Made by a program: the position numbers and the translations under genes. A stretch of 64,000 bases of DNA. Origin: Sva-07 sp963752815. GTDB taxonomy: Bacteria; Actinomycetota; Acidimicrobiia; Acidimicrobiales; Ilumatobacteraceae. The notes beneath the pieces were generated by a model that saw nothing but the letters and a program-made list of their open reading frames with translations, was not told the origin of the DNA and did not search any database. Below, piece after piece: positions 17,203 through 26,492 of the stretch. Position 1 is the first letter of the stretch; each line of letters opens with the position of its first letter. The stretch spans positions 62,001 to 126,000 of the forward strand of contig CAVVZI010000009.1 of NCBI GenBank assembly GCA_963752815.1. Reading direction: 5' to 3'.

Positions 17203-17928
17203 TCAACCCTGGAGCTCCCGGTCGAACGTGACCTTGACCCGCTCGTAGGAGCGCGTCGCCGCTGCTTCGTGGTAGTTGGGGCCGTACACGCCGAACCCGT
17301 GGTCGGCGCCGTCGTGGATCTCGGCTTCGCCCTTGGCCAAGTTGTTGGCCGCCTCGATGAGCGCGGTGTTGGCAGATGCGGGCTGCATCGTGTCGGCCGA
17401 GCCGAACGCGATGTACAGCGAGCCGGTGTACGACGGCACCGCGAGATGGGGTGAGTCGCTGTCGTCGGTGGTGCAGAACGACGGGTGCAGGCCGACGCCG
17501 GCCCGGAATTGCTCACCACGATCGCGGAGGGTGGACAAGGCCGACCGTGCTCCGATGCAGTAGCCGATGCAGCCCATGGCACCGCCGCGAGCGGCCGGGT
17601 CGGACGGCAGCCAGGCCAGCAGGGCGGTGAGATCCTCGGCGACCTGGTCCTCGGTCGTGCCCAGGACCAAGCCGAACATCTTCTGGATCTCGTCGTCGCT
17701 GCGGCTCTTCATCGTGTACCACGGTTCGGCTCGGTGGTAGCGGTCGTGGCTCACCACGTAGTAGCCCCACTCGGCGATGCGCGCCATCGTCTGCTTCGCT
17801 CCCTCGTCGAGGCCGGGGCCGTGGTGGAAGAACACGATGACCGGGAACGGGCCATCGCCGTCGGGCCGCACGACATGTACGCCCATCGGGCCGCTCGGCG
17901 TGGTGATCTCTTCGGTGCGCGTTTGCAT
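17203..17928 (-). CDS. Dienelactone hydrolase family protein
   Basis: This 241-residue protein (start chosen at MQTRTEEITTP; ATG 17979 is an alternative). The Cys nucleophile is in CIGYCIGARSAL, the acid in FGSADTMQ and the His in DGADHGFGVYG, giving a complete Cys-Asp-His triad. The early loop IVFFHHGPGLDEGAKQTM supplies the oxyanion hole. DLH enzymes open lactone rings in aromatic degradation. It lies convergent to the TetX-like gene 47 bp away and may belong to the same catabolic theme, though not the same operon. Confidence 0.88.
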   Translation of the reverse strand: MQTRTEEITTPSGPMGVHVVRPDGDGPFPVIVFFHHGPGLDEGAKQTMARIAEWGYYVVSHDRYHRAEPWYTMKSRSDDEIQKMFGLVLGTTEDQVAEDLTALLAWLPSDPAARGGAMGCIGYCIGARSALSTLRDRGEQFRAGVGLHPSFCTTDDSDSPHLAVPSYTGSLYIAFGSADTMQPASANTALIEAANNLAKGEAEIHDGADHGFGVYGPNYHEAAATRSYERVKVTFDRELQG

Positions 17929-18091
17929 CCCGCCACTCTTGTACGCGGCGTACGCGGTTGCAGCGATCGGACGCGCCAATCGGTGTCGCGTGCGGCACGA
18001 ATCTCGCCCGGGCGCGATCAGTTCACGCGGGCAGCGCGGTCCAACTCATCGAGGCTGCCGATCGCGGGAGCCGACGAGAGGACGAACGGAC

Positions 18092-19508
18092 ATGACAGCC
18101 GAACTGATCGACTCCGCACCCGCGATCGACGAATCACGAAGTCGACGCACGCGGCGCGGCTGGGTGCTCGCCGCGGCGTCGGCGGCGTCGTTCATGGTCG
18201 CGCTCGACCTGCTGGTGGTGACGACGTCGCTCGACACGATCCGGCGTGATCTCGGTACGTCGACTGCGTCGCTGCAATGGATCGTCACGGCGTACGGGGT
18301 CAGCTTCGCGGCGCTGTTGTTGACCGGTGCCGCGCTCGGCGACCGGTTCGGTCGACGGCGGACGATGTCGATCGGGCTCGCCGTGTTCGCGCTGGGCTCG
18401 GCGGGTGCGGCGTTGGCCTCGGGGGTCGGCATGTTGATCGCGTGCCGCGCCCTGCAGGGCGTGGGCGGAGCGATCATCCTCCCGATCGGCCTGACGATCG
18501 TCACGTCGGTGTTTCCGCCGAGTCGCCGCGGGACGGCGATCGGCGTCCTCGAAGGTGTCACCGGGCTGGCGGTGATCGCGGGGCCGGTCGTGGGCGGTGC
18601 GGTCTCGCACTGGTTGCCGTGGCAGTGGATCTTCTGGATCAACGTGCCGGTCGCGCTGGTCGCGATCCTCGTCGTCCAGGTCGTCGTCGAGGAGACCTTC
18701 GGTCCCGACCGGACGATCGACCTGGCCGGACTGGTGCTCGTGTCGATGGCGGCCACCGCCACGGTCTGGGCGCTCGCTCGGGCGAACGCCGTCGGATGGG
18801 CGAGCGCCGAGTTCATCGCCGCGGCGGTGATCGGTCTCGGTCTCGGTGATCGGATTCGTCGCGTGGGAGCGCCGCGCCCCGGCACCGATGCTGCCGAGGC
18901 GGCTGTTTCGATCTCGCGCCTTCCCGCTCGGGGTCGCCACGGCGTTCTTCGTGGCGGCGTCGCTGTACGTCGCCGTGTTCTTCATGGCCCAGTACCTGCA
19001 GGCTGCGCTCGGGGTCGACACCCTCGGCGCGGGCCTGCGGCTGTTGCCGTGGACCGCGACACTGTTCGTCACGGCGCCGCTGGCCGGCGCGCTCGCCGAC
19101 CGGGTCGGATACCGGCCCGTGCTGTCGTTCGGGCTGTTCGCTCAGACGATCGGCATGGGCTGGCTCGCGGTCGTGGCCGGCGGGTCGCCGAGCTATTCCG
19201 CTCTCGTGGTCCCGCTCATCGTGACCGGCATCGGAACGTCGGCCGCGCTCCCCGTCACGCAGGCGGCGATCATCGGCGCGGTCGGTGAACTCGACATCGG
19301 CAAGGCCGCCGGCGTCAACAACATGTTCCAGGAACTCGGCGGCGCATTCGGGGTCGCGCTCGGTGTCGTCGCCTTCAGCGCCTCGGGTGGCCACCTCACT
19401 CCGGCCGACGTTGCCGACGGTTTCGTCGCCTCGATGGCCGTCGCCACCACGCTCGCCGCCGTCGCGTTCTGCTTCTCACTCACCATCCCACGATCAGAAA
19501 GACTGTGA
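18092..19508 (+). CDS. MFS drug exporter, EmrB/QacA (DHA2) type (frameshifted near 18845)
   Basis: Start ATG 18092 after GAGAGGA. The N-terminal part has TM1 motif FMVALDLLVVTTSLDTI, motif A GAALGDRFGRRRTMSIGL and motif C GVTGLAVIAGPVVGGAVS of the 14-helix DHA2 family. The frame changes at about 18845 and continues as IGFVAWERRAPAPMLPRRLF to the end at 19508, giving about 471 residues. Proton-driven efflux of drugs or metabolites is the family role. The following sigma factor gene overlaps its stop or starts two bases after it, so they are one operon. Confidence 0.85.
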
Positions 19509-19510
19509 CC

Positions 19511-20531
19511 ATGCCACCGACCACATCGACCATCGGCATCGACTCGAACACCGACAGCGTCCAACTCGAAGCCGCTCGCCGCGGCGACCGCGCCGCGTTC
19601 GACTCGCTGATCGCACCGTTGCGCGACCAGCTGCTCGCGCACTGCTACCGCATGCTCGGGTCCATCCACGACGCCGACGATGCGCTCCAGGACACCATGG
19701 TGCGCGCGTGGAAAGGGTTGGCCGGCTTCGACGGTCGATCGGCGTTCAGCACCTGGCTCTACCGCATCGCCACGAATGCATCCCTCGACGCGATCAGCCG
19801 CAACGCTCGACGCGTACTGCCCGTCGACCTGACCGCCGACGACGCGGTGGGCGCGGAAACGTTGCGGTGGATCGAGCCGTTCGCGCACACGATCGGACCG
19901 GAGAGCCCCGAGGCCGCGGCGGTCCGGCGCGAGTCGGTCGAGCTGGCGTTCGTGACCGCCTTGCAGATCCTGCCGGCCAATCAACGCGCGGTGCTGCTGT
20001 TGCGCGACGTGCTCGCCTACTCAGCCGACGACACCGCCGCCATCCTCGGAGCGAGCGTCGCGTCGGTCACGAGCAGTCTGCAACGAGCACGCCGAACCGT
20101 CGAACGGCGCCTCCCCGACACCACCCAGCGGGAGGTCATCGACCGACTCGGAGCCCAGGCGACCGACCGCATCGCCACCCGGTACGTCGAGGCGTGGGAG
20201 CGATCGGACACGCAGGCGCTCGTCGCCCTGCTCTGCGCCGACGCCACCTTCTCGATGCCGCCGGAGTCAACGTGGTTCGCCGGTCGGGCCGCGATCGCGG
20301 AATTCCTCGACGCCGAGCCGATGCGGTACCCGTGGCGCTTGATCCGAACCGACGTGGGTGGTCACGTGGCGTTCGCCTGCTACACGGATCGACGACGACA
20401 CGGGCAATTGGAAAGCAGATTCGCTCGATGTCCTCACGCTCGGCCCCGATGGGATCGAGGCGATCGTCGGATTCCTCGACCCGTCGCTCGTCACCCGGCT
20501 CGGGTTGCCCGGCGAACGAGTTCGGCAATGA
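19511..20531 (+). CDS. SigG-type sigma-70 factor with SnoaL-like C-terminal domain (frameshifted near 20390)
   Basis: Region 2 is intact: LEAARRGDRAAFDSLIAPLRDQ, YRMLGSIHDADDALQDTMVRAWKG, WLYRIATNASLDAI. Region 4 reads ALQILPANQRAVLLLRDVLAYSADDTAAILG with the HTH. The C-terminal SnoaL-like domain starts RYVEAWERSDTQALVALLC. The frame breaks around 20390 and resumes as RIDDDTGNWKADSLDVLTLG, ending at TGA 20529-20531 (LPGERVRQ). The tail usually replaces an anti-sigma factor as an intrinsic regulator. Operon with the MFS exporter. A GTG at 19505, overlapping the exporter stop, is another possible start. Confidence 0.83.
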
Positions 20532-20850
20532 GTCGCTCGACGAGGTCCCATGGAACTGGACCCTTGTACGGGAAGCGGACCGTGTCCTTGCCTGACCGAT
20601 AGGGGCCGACATCGGCTTCGAGATCCGTGTCGAGTGGTGGGACGGGGTAGAGCCCGACGTGCTTCTTCCACGCCCCGAAGTAGACCAGGTACTCGCCATC
20701 GAGCAGGAAGCACGGCATCTGGTAGCGAATCGTTTCGGTGATTCCCGGTGCGGCTGCCTGGATCGTTCGACGGAGCTGAATGGCGGTCCGTTCCGCATCA
20801 CCGTCGAGTGTGGCGATGTAGTCGTCGACGGTGGACGGTGACGTCGGCAT
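20491..20850 (-). CDS. DUF1801 / YdhG-like iron chaperone family protein
   Basis: This 119-residue protein starts MPTSPSTVDDYIATLDGDAERTAIQLRR and has the family phrases PGITETIRYQMPCFLLDGEYLVYFGAWKKHVGLYP and FPYKGPVPWDLVERLIAELV. DUF1801 proteins share the fold of the Bacillus frataxin-like iron chaperone YdhG; function here is unproven. Its 3' end overlaps the sigma factor's 3' end by 41 bp on the other strand. Confidence 0.87.
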   Translation of the reverse strand: MPTSPSTVDDYIATLDGDAERTAIQLRRTIQAAAPGITETIRYQMPCFLLDGEYLVYFGAWKKHVGLYPVPPLDTDLEADVGPYRSGKDTVRFPYKGPVPWDLVERLIAELVRRATRAG

Positions 20851-20974
20851 TGCTGCTACCGCCCACTCGCTACGACGCGCTCACATCGATCGCTCACGTC
20901 AGATGTCTCCTCATGCCGACGCACAGCCTGTCGGAATCGTTTGCGCCCGGCAAGCGCGATGCGGACCCACATCC

Positions 20975-21010
20975 GCCCTCGCCGCCCGCGGGGGGTCGGG
21001 TGGCGAGGGC
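20975..21010. repeat. GC-rich hairpin
   Basis: GCCCTCGCC (20975-20983) pairs perfectly with GGCGAGGGC (21002-21010); four of the next five bases inside can extend the stem. No T-run follows, and no gene ends here, so it is not an obvious terminator. Role unknown. Confidence 0.5.
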
Positions 21011-21209
21011 CGGGCTGTGGGGTGCGAGCCGGAGACGTACCCGCCGGCGAGGTGATCAAACCTGAACGTTCAGAGAGCCTCGAGAAGCTCGGTCACGGAT
21101 CGATCCACCGACGACGGAGGTCGTCGGCGACGATCATCCTCGTGGCGGACAGTCCGTGCCGTCGTCAGCGTCGACCGCCGTCGCCCGCCGAGCTCCCGTA
21201 TATTCTTTT

Positions 21210-21227
21210 CGACGTATATACACGTCG
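21210..21227. promoter_or_regulatory. Palindrome in the promoter of the SRPBCC gene
   Basis: CGACGT-ATATAC-ACGTCG has perfect six-base arms around an AT-rich core, 16 bp before ATG 21243. TATATT (21200 area) and TGTATGAT (21229-21236) are possible -10 boxes, so this could be an operator overlapping the promoter. No regulator gene is adjacent. Confidence 0.45.
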
Positions 21228-21242
21228 CTGTATGATGGGTTC

Positions 21243-21704
21243 ATGACATCGGCGTTCACCCCCGCATCGAGCGATCGCGACCGGACGGTCATCTCCCAGC
21301 GAGTGTTCGACACTCCGATCGACGACGTCTTCGACGCCTATGCCAACCCGGACAAGATCGTGCGGTGGTGGGGTCCGGGCGGTCTCACGTTGACAACGGA
21401 GTCGCTCGACCTGACCGAAGGCGGCCACTGGCACTTCGTGTTCGCAGCCGACGACGGCACCACGTTCGAGAACCACATCGTCTTCCAGACCATTCACCGA
21501 CCAGACCGATTCGTCGTCGATCACGTCAGCGAGCCGCGGTACATCGGCACCGTGGAGTTCGAGGAACTCGGCACGTCGACCAGCGTTTCGATGTACTGGA
21601 CCTTCGAGGACAGCGATGTGTTCGAACGGATCAAGGACGTCGTCATCGCCGGGAACGAAGGCAACTTCGACCGGCTCGGCGAGGTGCTCGCGGGTCACCG
21701 CTGA
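21243..21704 (+). CDS. SRPBCC/AHSA1-domain protein
   Basis: This 153-residue protein carries the AHSA1 signature: VISQRVFDTPIDDVFDAYANPDKIVRWWGPGG, then LTEGGHWHFVFAADDG, HRPDRFVVDHVSEP and a C-terminal helix EGNFDRLGEVLAGH. The cavity-forming fold binds lipophilic ligands in related proteins. Unlike the SRPBCC gene at 12 kb it has no ArsR partner next to it. The AT-rich start region lacks a clear Shine-Dalgarno, so a leaderless or near-leaderless mRNA is possible. Confidence 0.85.
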   Translation: MTSAFTPASSDRDRTVISQRVFDTPIDDVFDAYANPDKIVRWWGPGGLTLTTESLDLTEGGHWHFVFAADDGTTFENHIVFQTIHRPDRFVVDHVSEPRYIGTVEFEELGTSTSVSMYWTFEDSDVFERIKDVVIAGNEGNFDRLGEVLAGHR

Positions 21705-21714
21705 CTGCTCGACG

Positions 21715-22596
21715 TCAGCTCGTTGGTGACCCGCCGGCAGCTTCGAGTTCCGCCGCCGCGTCGCCGAGCTGGGCCTCGAGATCGTCGACCTCCGCTCGAG
21801 CGGCGGCGAGTTCATCGTCGACCTGTGCCAGCTGCGACGCCAATCGGTCGCGGTCCCGCCCGAGCACGTCACGCCGCTTCGTGCTGGCGGCAAGCGCCTT
21901 CTCGACACGCTTCACGTCTGCCGCGGCCGACTTGATGCGCGCCCGTGCGGCAGCGCGCGCCGCGGCTTCCTCTGCCGCGGCTTCTTCTGCCGCGCCTTCC
22001 TCTGCCGCACGGTCGACGGCCGGTTCGGCTTTCGGCTGAGACTTCCCACGGCCAGAGCTCTTGGGCGACGGCTTGGGCGACGGTGCCCGCGCGGCGGACT
22101 CGATGCTGAAACCCCCGAAGCCCGGCTCGTCGAGCGCCTCGGCAAGGGTGCCATCACGAACCGCCGCCGCCGCGTCGTCCGATGCCATCGCGGCGCGCAA
22201 CGTCTGCGCGATCTGGTCGCCGACCGCTCCGCTCACCGACTCACCATTCGCTCGCGCGATCTTGCGCACCTGCGCCACCGTCTTCGAGAGCGCTGCGGCA
22301 CGACCTTGCAGCAGGGCGCGCACCTCGGGATCGTCCCCCTCGGCCATGGCACGACGGATGCTCGCACCGAGTTCGACGAGGTCCTGCAGGCTGGCGTCGT
22401 CGGTCTGCGCGAGCAGGTTCACGACGTGCGCTGCTGCAGTCGGCTTGCGCATCTCCCCGATCAGCTTCGCCGCGTCTCGATCACCACCGCGACGTGCCTC
22501 GCCGGCGAGTTCCTTCCGGCGCTCGACGAACGTCGCCCGCGGCCCCGCATACAACGCGTGACGAACATCATCCAGCGTCGAATCGCCGGACGTCAT
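21715..22596 (-). CDS. Ala/Glu/Arg-rich coiled-coil protein of unknown function
   Basis: This 293-residue protein starts MTSGDSTLDDVRHALYAG. Residues 1-150 (FVERRKELAGEARRGGDRDAA, KPTAAAHVVNLLAQ) match an actinobacterial conserved family whose members begin with an FVAARDEL-like helix. A Lys/Ser/Pro linker follows, then an Ala/Glu repeat block (AAEEGAAEEAAAEEAAARAA, about 198-217) and a long coiled coil to the end (KRRDVLGRDRDRLASQLAQV, DELAAARAEVDDLEAQLGDA). The composition suggests a structural or nucleoid-related role, but this is inference. Ends 10 bp from the convergent SRPBCC gene. Confidence 0.7.
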   Translation of the reverse strand: MTSGDSTLDDVRHALYAGPRATFVERRKELAGEARRGGDRDAAKLIGEMRKPTAAAHVVNLLAQTDDASLQDLVELGASIRRAMAEGDDPEVRALLQGRAAALSKTVAQVRKIARANGESVSGAVGDQIAQTLRAAMASDDAAAAVRDGTLAEALDEPGFGGFSIESAARAPSPKPSPKSSGRGKSQPKAEPAVDRAAEEGAAEEAAAEEAAARAAARARIKSAAADVKRVEKALAASTKRRDVLGRDRDRLASQLAQVDDELAAARAEVDDLEAQLGDAAAELEAAGGSPTS

Positions 22597-22755
22597 CGGG
22601 CCGCGACCCTGCGTTGCGTGAGGAGCACGACGCGACAGTAGGTCGTACCCGCAATCCGAAGTCGCCCGCGCCGGAATGCGAGGCGAACGATCGACGTTGG
22701 ACGTGCCACCACTGACATCGCTGCCACCACTGATATCGCGAGGGGATTCATCTCC

Positions 22756-23181
22756 ATGGGAATGACTGCCGATCTGCCCGCTGACCGTCGAGATCGAGTC
22801 GAGGCGCGACTGCGGACCAACCTGATGGCGTGGCTGACGACGGTGAACGCGTCGGGCCGTCCCGATTCGGTTCCCGTCTGGTTCCTGCTGCGCGAGGACG
22901 ACACGATCCTCGTCTACAGCCAGCCGGGCAAAGCGAAGCTGCGCAACATCGACGCCAACCCCCATGTCGCACTCGGACTCGACGTCACCGACATCGGCCG
23001 CGACATCATCCGGTTCGAAGGCACCGCTGCCCGAGCACCGGGCCATGCGCCCGCCGATCGGGTCCCCGAATATGCAGCCAAGTACACCGAACGCATCGCC
23101 GCCATCTTCGGGACGGTCGAGCAGTTCGCCCGGACGTTCTCCGAAGCGATCGTGATCACGCCCACACGACTCCATACGTAG
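22756..23181 (+). CDS. PPOX-class F420-dependent (pyridoxamine 5'-phosphate oxidase-like) protein
   Basis: This 141-residue split-barrel protein reads LRTNLMAWLTTVNASGRPDSVPVWFLLREDD, then YSQPGKAKLRNIDANPHVALGLD and ends SEAIVITPTRLHT. This matches the TIGR03667/Rv3369-like branch of the PNPOx superfamily, which in actinobacteria often binds F420 or heme. ATG 22756 and 22762 are both possible starts. Role: reduction of small molecules; substrate unknown. Confidence 0.85.
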   Translation: MGMTADLPADRRDRVEARLRTNLMAWLTTVNASGRPDSVPVWFLLREDDTILVYSQPGKAKLRNIDANPHVALGLDVTDIGRDIIRFEGTAARAPGHAPADRVPEYAAKYTERIAAIFGTVEQFARTFSEAIVITPTRLHT

Positions 23182-23249
23182 ACGAAGCCGCCGCGGGCCG
23201 GGTCGACATCCCCGTACGAATCCCTTCGTCAGGTCGTTCGACGCCGGCT

Positions 23250-24080
23250 TCACACGGTCGCGGTGGCGACCACGCATCCGGGCACCTCGGCGCGGGTCTT
23301 GTAGATGGTGCCGCCTCGCTCCGGGTCTGCGGTGTTGTCCCCGGTGACGATGTACAGGTCGCGGCGGTCGGTCCCGCCGAAGCACAAGCTCGTGACCATC
23401 CGCGCCGGCACTGCCACCCGGCCGACCTCGGAGCCATCGGGCGCGAAGCCACGGACCGCGCCCGAGCCGGACACATCCGCCACCCAGACGGTTCCGGCCT
23501 CGTCGACGGCAAGTCCGTCGGGCGACAGGTCGTCGCGCTGCAGGAACAGGCGCCGCTCGCTCACTGTGCCGTCGTCGTAGTCGTGAGCCCAGACCCCGCG
23601 GGTGGTGTCGGAGTGGTAGAGCATCGTCCCGTCCGGCGAGAGCCCGATTCCATTCGTCAGCGCGACGTCGCCGTAGAGCTCGGCCGCGACGCCATCGGTG
23701 TCGATCAGCCAGCACTCCCCCGTCGTGCGCGGTCCGTCGACCGAGAACGGATCGGATCGGATCGTGCCGCAGATCACCCGTCCCGCCGCATCGACGAACA
23801 GGTCATTGAGCCCCGGCGCGTCAGATGCGAACACGATCCGTGTCTCGCCGTCGCGGACGTGGCAGATGTCCCGTCCGGAGATCACCAGCCCACCATCGGT
23901 GTGCAGCGCGATGCCGCCGACACCTCGACGCTTCGGGACCACCGTCTCGATGGTTCCGTCCGCCCGCCGGCGGTGGACGCCGCCTTTGTGCACGTCGGAG
24001 AAGTAGAGGCTGTCGTCTCGATCGACGCGAGGTCCCTCCACCAGCCCGAAGCCGCACGCCAGCATCTCGATCTCGTTCAT
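23250..24080 (-). CDS. SMP-30/gluconolactonase family protein
   Basis: This 276-residue six-bladed beta-propeller has the metal ligands in the expected order: Glu in FGLVEGPRVD, Asn in ALTNGIGLSPDG and Asp in LSPDGLAVDEAG. Repeated blades such as TIETVVPKRRGVGGIALHTDGGL are visible. The family hydrolyses lactones with a divalent metal. It lies upstream of, and may be functionally tied to, the AraC regulator behind it (57 bp, same strand). Confidence 0.88.
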   Translation of the reverse strand: MNEIEMLACGFGLVEGPRVDRDDSLYFSDVHKGGVHRRRADGTIETVVPKRRGVGGIALHTDGGLVISGRDICHVRDGETRIVFASDAPGLNDLFVDAAGRVICGTIRSDPFSVDGPRTTGECWLIDTDGVAAELYGDVALTNGIGLSPDGTMLYHSDTTRGVWAHDYDDGTVSERRLFLQRDDLSPDGLAVDEAGTVWVADVSGSGAVRGFAPDGSEVGRVAVPARMVTSLCFGGTDRRDLYIVTGDNTADPERGGTIYKTRAEVPGCVVATATV

Positions 24081-24137
24081 CCGTTGCTCCCCTCGTCGAC
24101 GCTCAGCCGCCAGCCTGGCACGCTGGCAACGGGTGCG

Positions 24138-24890
24138 TCACGGTTCGAAGCCGCTGCGGTACTCGCTCGGCGTCTTGCCGACGAGGTCGCGGAACGCCGA
24201 CTCGAACGCGGAAAGCGACGTGTACCCGACGTCCATCGCGATCTGGGTCACCGTTGCTTCGGTGCCGGCGAGGAGCTCGATGGCGCGCAGGACGCGCAGC
24301 CGCCGCAGCGCGCCTCGCCAGGTCATGCCGAGCTCCTGTTCGAATCGCCGGGCGAGCGATCGCGACGCGAGCCCGACGTCGGCGGCGACGGCATCGAATC
24401 GAGGCTGATCGGCCATCGCATCGGCGGTGATCGCGAGTGCCCGACGAACCTCGGCGGACCGTCCGGTCGGCATGTGTGTTCGACTCGGATGCTCCGCCAG
24501 CGCCCACGCCGCCTCGGCGAGCGCCCGGAACATGGCCGTCGCATAGTCGTCGAGCGACGCTTGTTCGTCGACCCACTGGGAGCATTCGACGACGAGTGCC
24601 CGCGCGAGTGGCGTCATGTCGATGACCGTCAGCGCCGACGGCGGTGGTTCCACGAACCCGACGTGGAAGAGCACGGATGCGGTGGTCATCGGTTGCGGGA
24701 TCGTGACCTCGATCGGCTCCCCCGCCCGGATCAGCGCGGCCCGGGCGGGCGGGAGCGTCCAGCTGGTCTCGCCGTACTCGAGGCGCATCGCACCGCGGAC
24801 GGCGTAGAGGAGATAGTGGCGGTCGACGCAGAAGCGTTGGGACGGCGACGGCTCGAACTCGCGAACGAAGCTGTACGCCGGGTTGTTCAC
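24138..24890 (-). CDS. AraC-family transcriptional regulator
   Basis: About 250 residues from GTG 24890 (VNNPAYSFVREFEP). The N-terminal cupin-like domain includes RHYLLYAVRGAMRLEYGETSWTLPPARAALI. The C-terminal AraC/XylS domain has both helix-turn-helix units: FDAVAADVGLASRSLARRFEQELG and VTQIAMDVGYTSLSAFESAFRDLVGKTPSEYR. The start lies 17 bp after the stop of the antibiotic-biosynthesis-monooxygenase-like gene, so they are likely one transcript. The next gene downstream is the lactonase; a sugar or lactone ligand is possible. Confidence 0.9.
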   Translation of the reverse strand: MNNPAYSFVREFEPSPSQRFCVDRHYLLYAVRGAMRLEYGETSWTLPPARAALIRAGEPIEVTIPQPMTTASVLFHVGFVEPPPSALTVIDMTPLARALVVECSQWVDEQASLDDYATAMFRALAEAAWALAEHPSRTHMPTGRSAEVRRALAITADAMADQPRFDAVAADVGLASRSLARRFEQELGMTWRGALRRLRVLRAIELLAGTEATVTQIAMDVGYTSLSAFESAFRDLVGKTPSEYRSGFEP

Positions 24891-24907
24891 GTGGTCATGA
24901 TCGTCGA

Positions 24908-25222
24908 TCAGGCGACGGTCTCCAGCAGCTCGGCCCGAAATCGACGGCTCGACGGCGGCGTGGTCATCAACGGCCGCAGCAGTTCGCCCGATCGGGCGAA
25001 GGCCTCCGACGCGAGGTAGTCGGCGAACGCCGATTGATCGGTCCACTCGTGGACGACCGTGATGTCGGTGTCGGCCTCGGCGGAGGGGAACACTCGGAAC
25101 CCCACACAGCCCGGCATCGACCGCACGATCGGCTGCTCGCGTGCGAGTTGCGCAAGAGCCGTCGGCCGATCGGCGGAGGAAGTGGAGAAATCAAGGATGG
25201 CGATGAGCGTGGGAGTTGTCAT
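24908..25222 (-). CDS. Antibiotic biosynthesis monooxygenase (ABM)-domain protein
   Basis: This 104-residue protein reads MTTPTLIAILDFSTSSADRP, QLAREQPIVRSMPGCVGFRVFPS and ITVVHEWTDQSAFADYLASEAF, which is the dimeric ferredoxin-like ABM fold with its typical EW and FxxHxxS-like region (here FADYLAS). Members include heme-degrading and quinone-forming monooxygenases and proteins of unknown role. First gene of a probable ABM-AraC-lactonase unit. Confidence 0.85.
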   Translation of the reverse strand: MTTPTLIAILDFSTSSADRPTALAQLAREQPIVRSMPGCVGFRVFPSAEADTDITVVHEWTDQSAFADYLASEAFARSGELLRPLMTTPPSSRRFRAELLETVA

Positions 25223-25386
25223 CTGCCAACGATGCGTCGCTCGGCAACATCACGACCACCGGCAATCGGACGAAGACCCGCTCGAAACGGACAACCACGC
25301 CGAAGACAAGCGTTCAACTCTTCGGGCTTCGCGATGCGGCCGTGGTTGCGCGGCAGCCGGGCGAGCGACGTCGGTACGCTGCCGAG

Positions 25387-26367
25387 GTGGCAGAGCACCC
25401 GATGCCCACCCGGTGGCTGCAGCGACTGGAGGACGAGTTCGACGACGACGGCGTCGGGCTTCCCGCCGATCCTGAGTTCCGCCGGCTCCTCCTCGAGGAA
25501 CTCGACCACTGTCGGCGCGTCCCGATGTTCGAAGGGCGACGGCCGACGTACGGTGCGATCATCCTCCCGCATGGTCGGGCCGTCGCCGTGCACCGCGCCG
25601 CGGTCGACGCGGTCGACTACGACTTCGTCCCGCTCGACGACGACCCCGCCGCTGGTCGCGTCTACGCCGACGGGCGGGCGTCGTTTCTCGTGCGGTCGGT
25701 CGATGGTGGCATTGCCCTCGCGTGTTTCGCCGGTTCGATGCTGATGGAGGCCGACCTCGTGCGGCTGCAGCGCAAGACAGGTGCAGCCATCATCCAGCGG
25801 ACCCCCATCCTCGACGTCGTGCGCGTCGCCGTCGACGAGACCATGATCACGTGGGACGGTCGTCATTGGCATTGTCGACCGACGGCGATGGCGTTGACCG
25901 ACACGCTCCTCGACCGTGTCCCGGAACTCGACAGGACGTTCGCCAACCACGTCCTGGAGCTCGCCGTCCACTGGCTCGCCCCATCGCGGATCGGCGCGAC
26001 GATCGTGGCTCACGACGGCGAAGGCATCGACTGGTCCTCACTCGACACCTCCACCTCGGCACGCACGCCCCAGCTGTCGGTGTGCGATCGTCGCCACTTC
26101 TCGGCGCTCACGACCGTCCTCCGCCAGCACGACCTCGCCGTGATCGTCGACCCTGACGGTTCGCTCCGCAAGGTCGCGGTCGGTCTGCGCTGGACGCCCG
26201 ATGCGGAGGGGGCGGTGACCACCGACCGCGGGATGCGCCACCGATCCGCCCAGCGCTACAGCCACGACCACCCCACCGCGACGATCGTGGTGGTCAGCGA
26301 GGACGGCCCGGTCTCGGTGTTCCGCGGCGGCGCAATCGCGGTCACCAGCGCCGCCGCTGCGCCCTGA
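25387..26367 (+). CDS. DisA_N-related (DACNV-type sensor) protein
   Basis: About 326 residues (GTG 25387; ATG 25402 also possible). The last third has the diadenylate-cyclase-like pattern: LTTVLRQHDLAVIVDPDGSLRKVAVGLRW, then RGMRHRSAQRYSHDHPTATIVVVSEDGPVSVFRGG. RHRSA and the VVVSEDG strand match the nucleotide-binding RHR and VSEE motifs of DisA_N. The catalytic DGA motif is replaced by DPDG or PDAEGAV, so cyclase activity is doubtful. The N-terminal two thirds (ILPHGRAVAVHRAAVDAVDY; AVHWLAPSRIGATIVAHDGE) contains a second related strand set. It may sense nucleotides instead of making c-di-AMP. Confidence 0.65.
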   Translation: MAEHPMPTRWLQRLEDEFDDDGVGLPADPEFRRLLLEELDHCRRVPMFEGRRPTYGAIILPHGRAVAVHRAAVDAVDYDFVPLDDDPAAGRVYADGRASFLVRSVDGGIALACFAGSMLMEADLVRLQRKTGAAIIQRTPILDVVRVAVDETMITWDGRHWHCRPTAMALTDTLLDRVPELDRTFANHVLELAVHWLAPSRIGATIVAHDGEGIDWSSLDTSTSARTPQLSVCDRRHFSALTTVLRQHDLAVIVDPDGSLRKVAVGLRWTPDAEGAVTTDRGMRHRSAQRYSHDHPTATIVVVSEDGPVSVFRGGAIAVTSAAAAP

Positions 26368-26492
26368 CGGATCCACGACCGAAGTCTGGCGCAACGTCCA
26401 TCCAGCGTTCGCTGACGCCTTCACCTGACATCGGCCGCGGCAACAACCTCGAAACGGCTCGCAACCTTTGGGGAGGCAGCGACGTTGTATTG

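Larger units (their letters stand above)
20851..21242. other. 392-bp divergent intergenic region
   Basis: No convincing gene. It separates the DUF1801 gene (minus) from an SRPBCC gene (plus). It contains a strong GC hairpin (20975-21010) and, near the SRPBCC start, an AT-rich block with several TATA-like hexamers and a palindrome (21210-21227). Confidence 0.6.

Noticed and set aside
22597..23715. Minus-strand extension upstream of the coiled-coil protein
   Set aside because: Antisense to the PPOX and SMP-30 genes; only the part from 22596 has protein-like composition.
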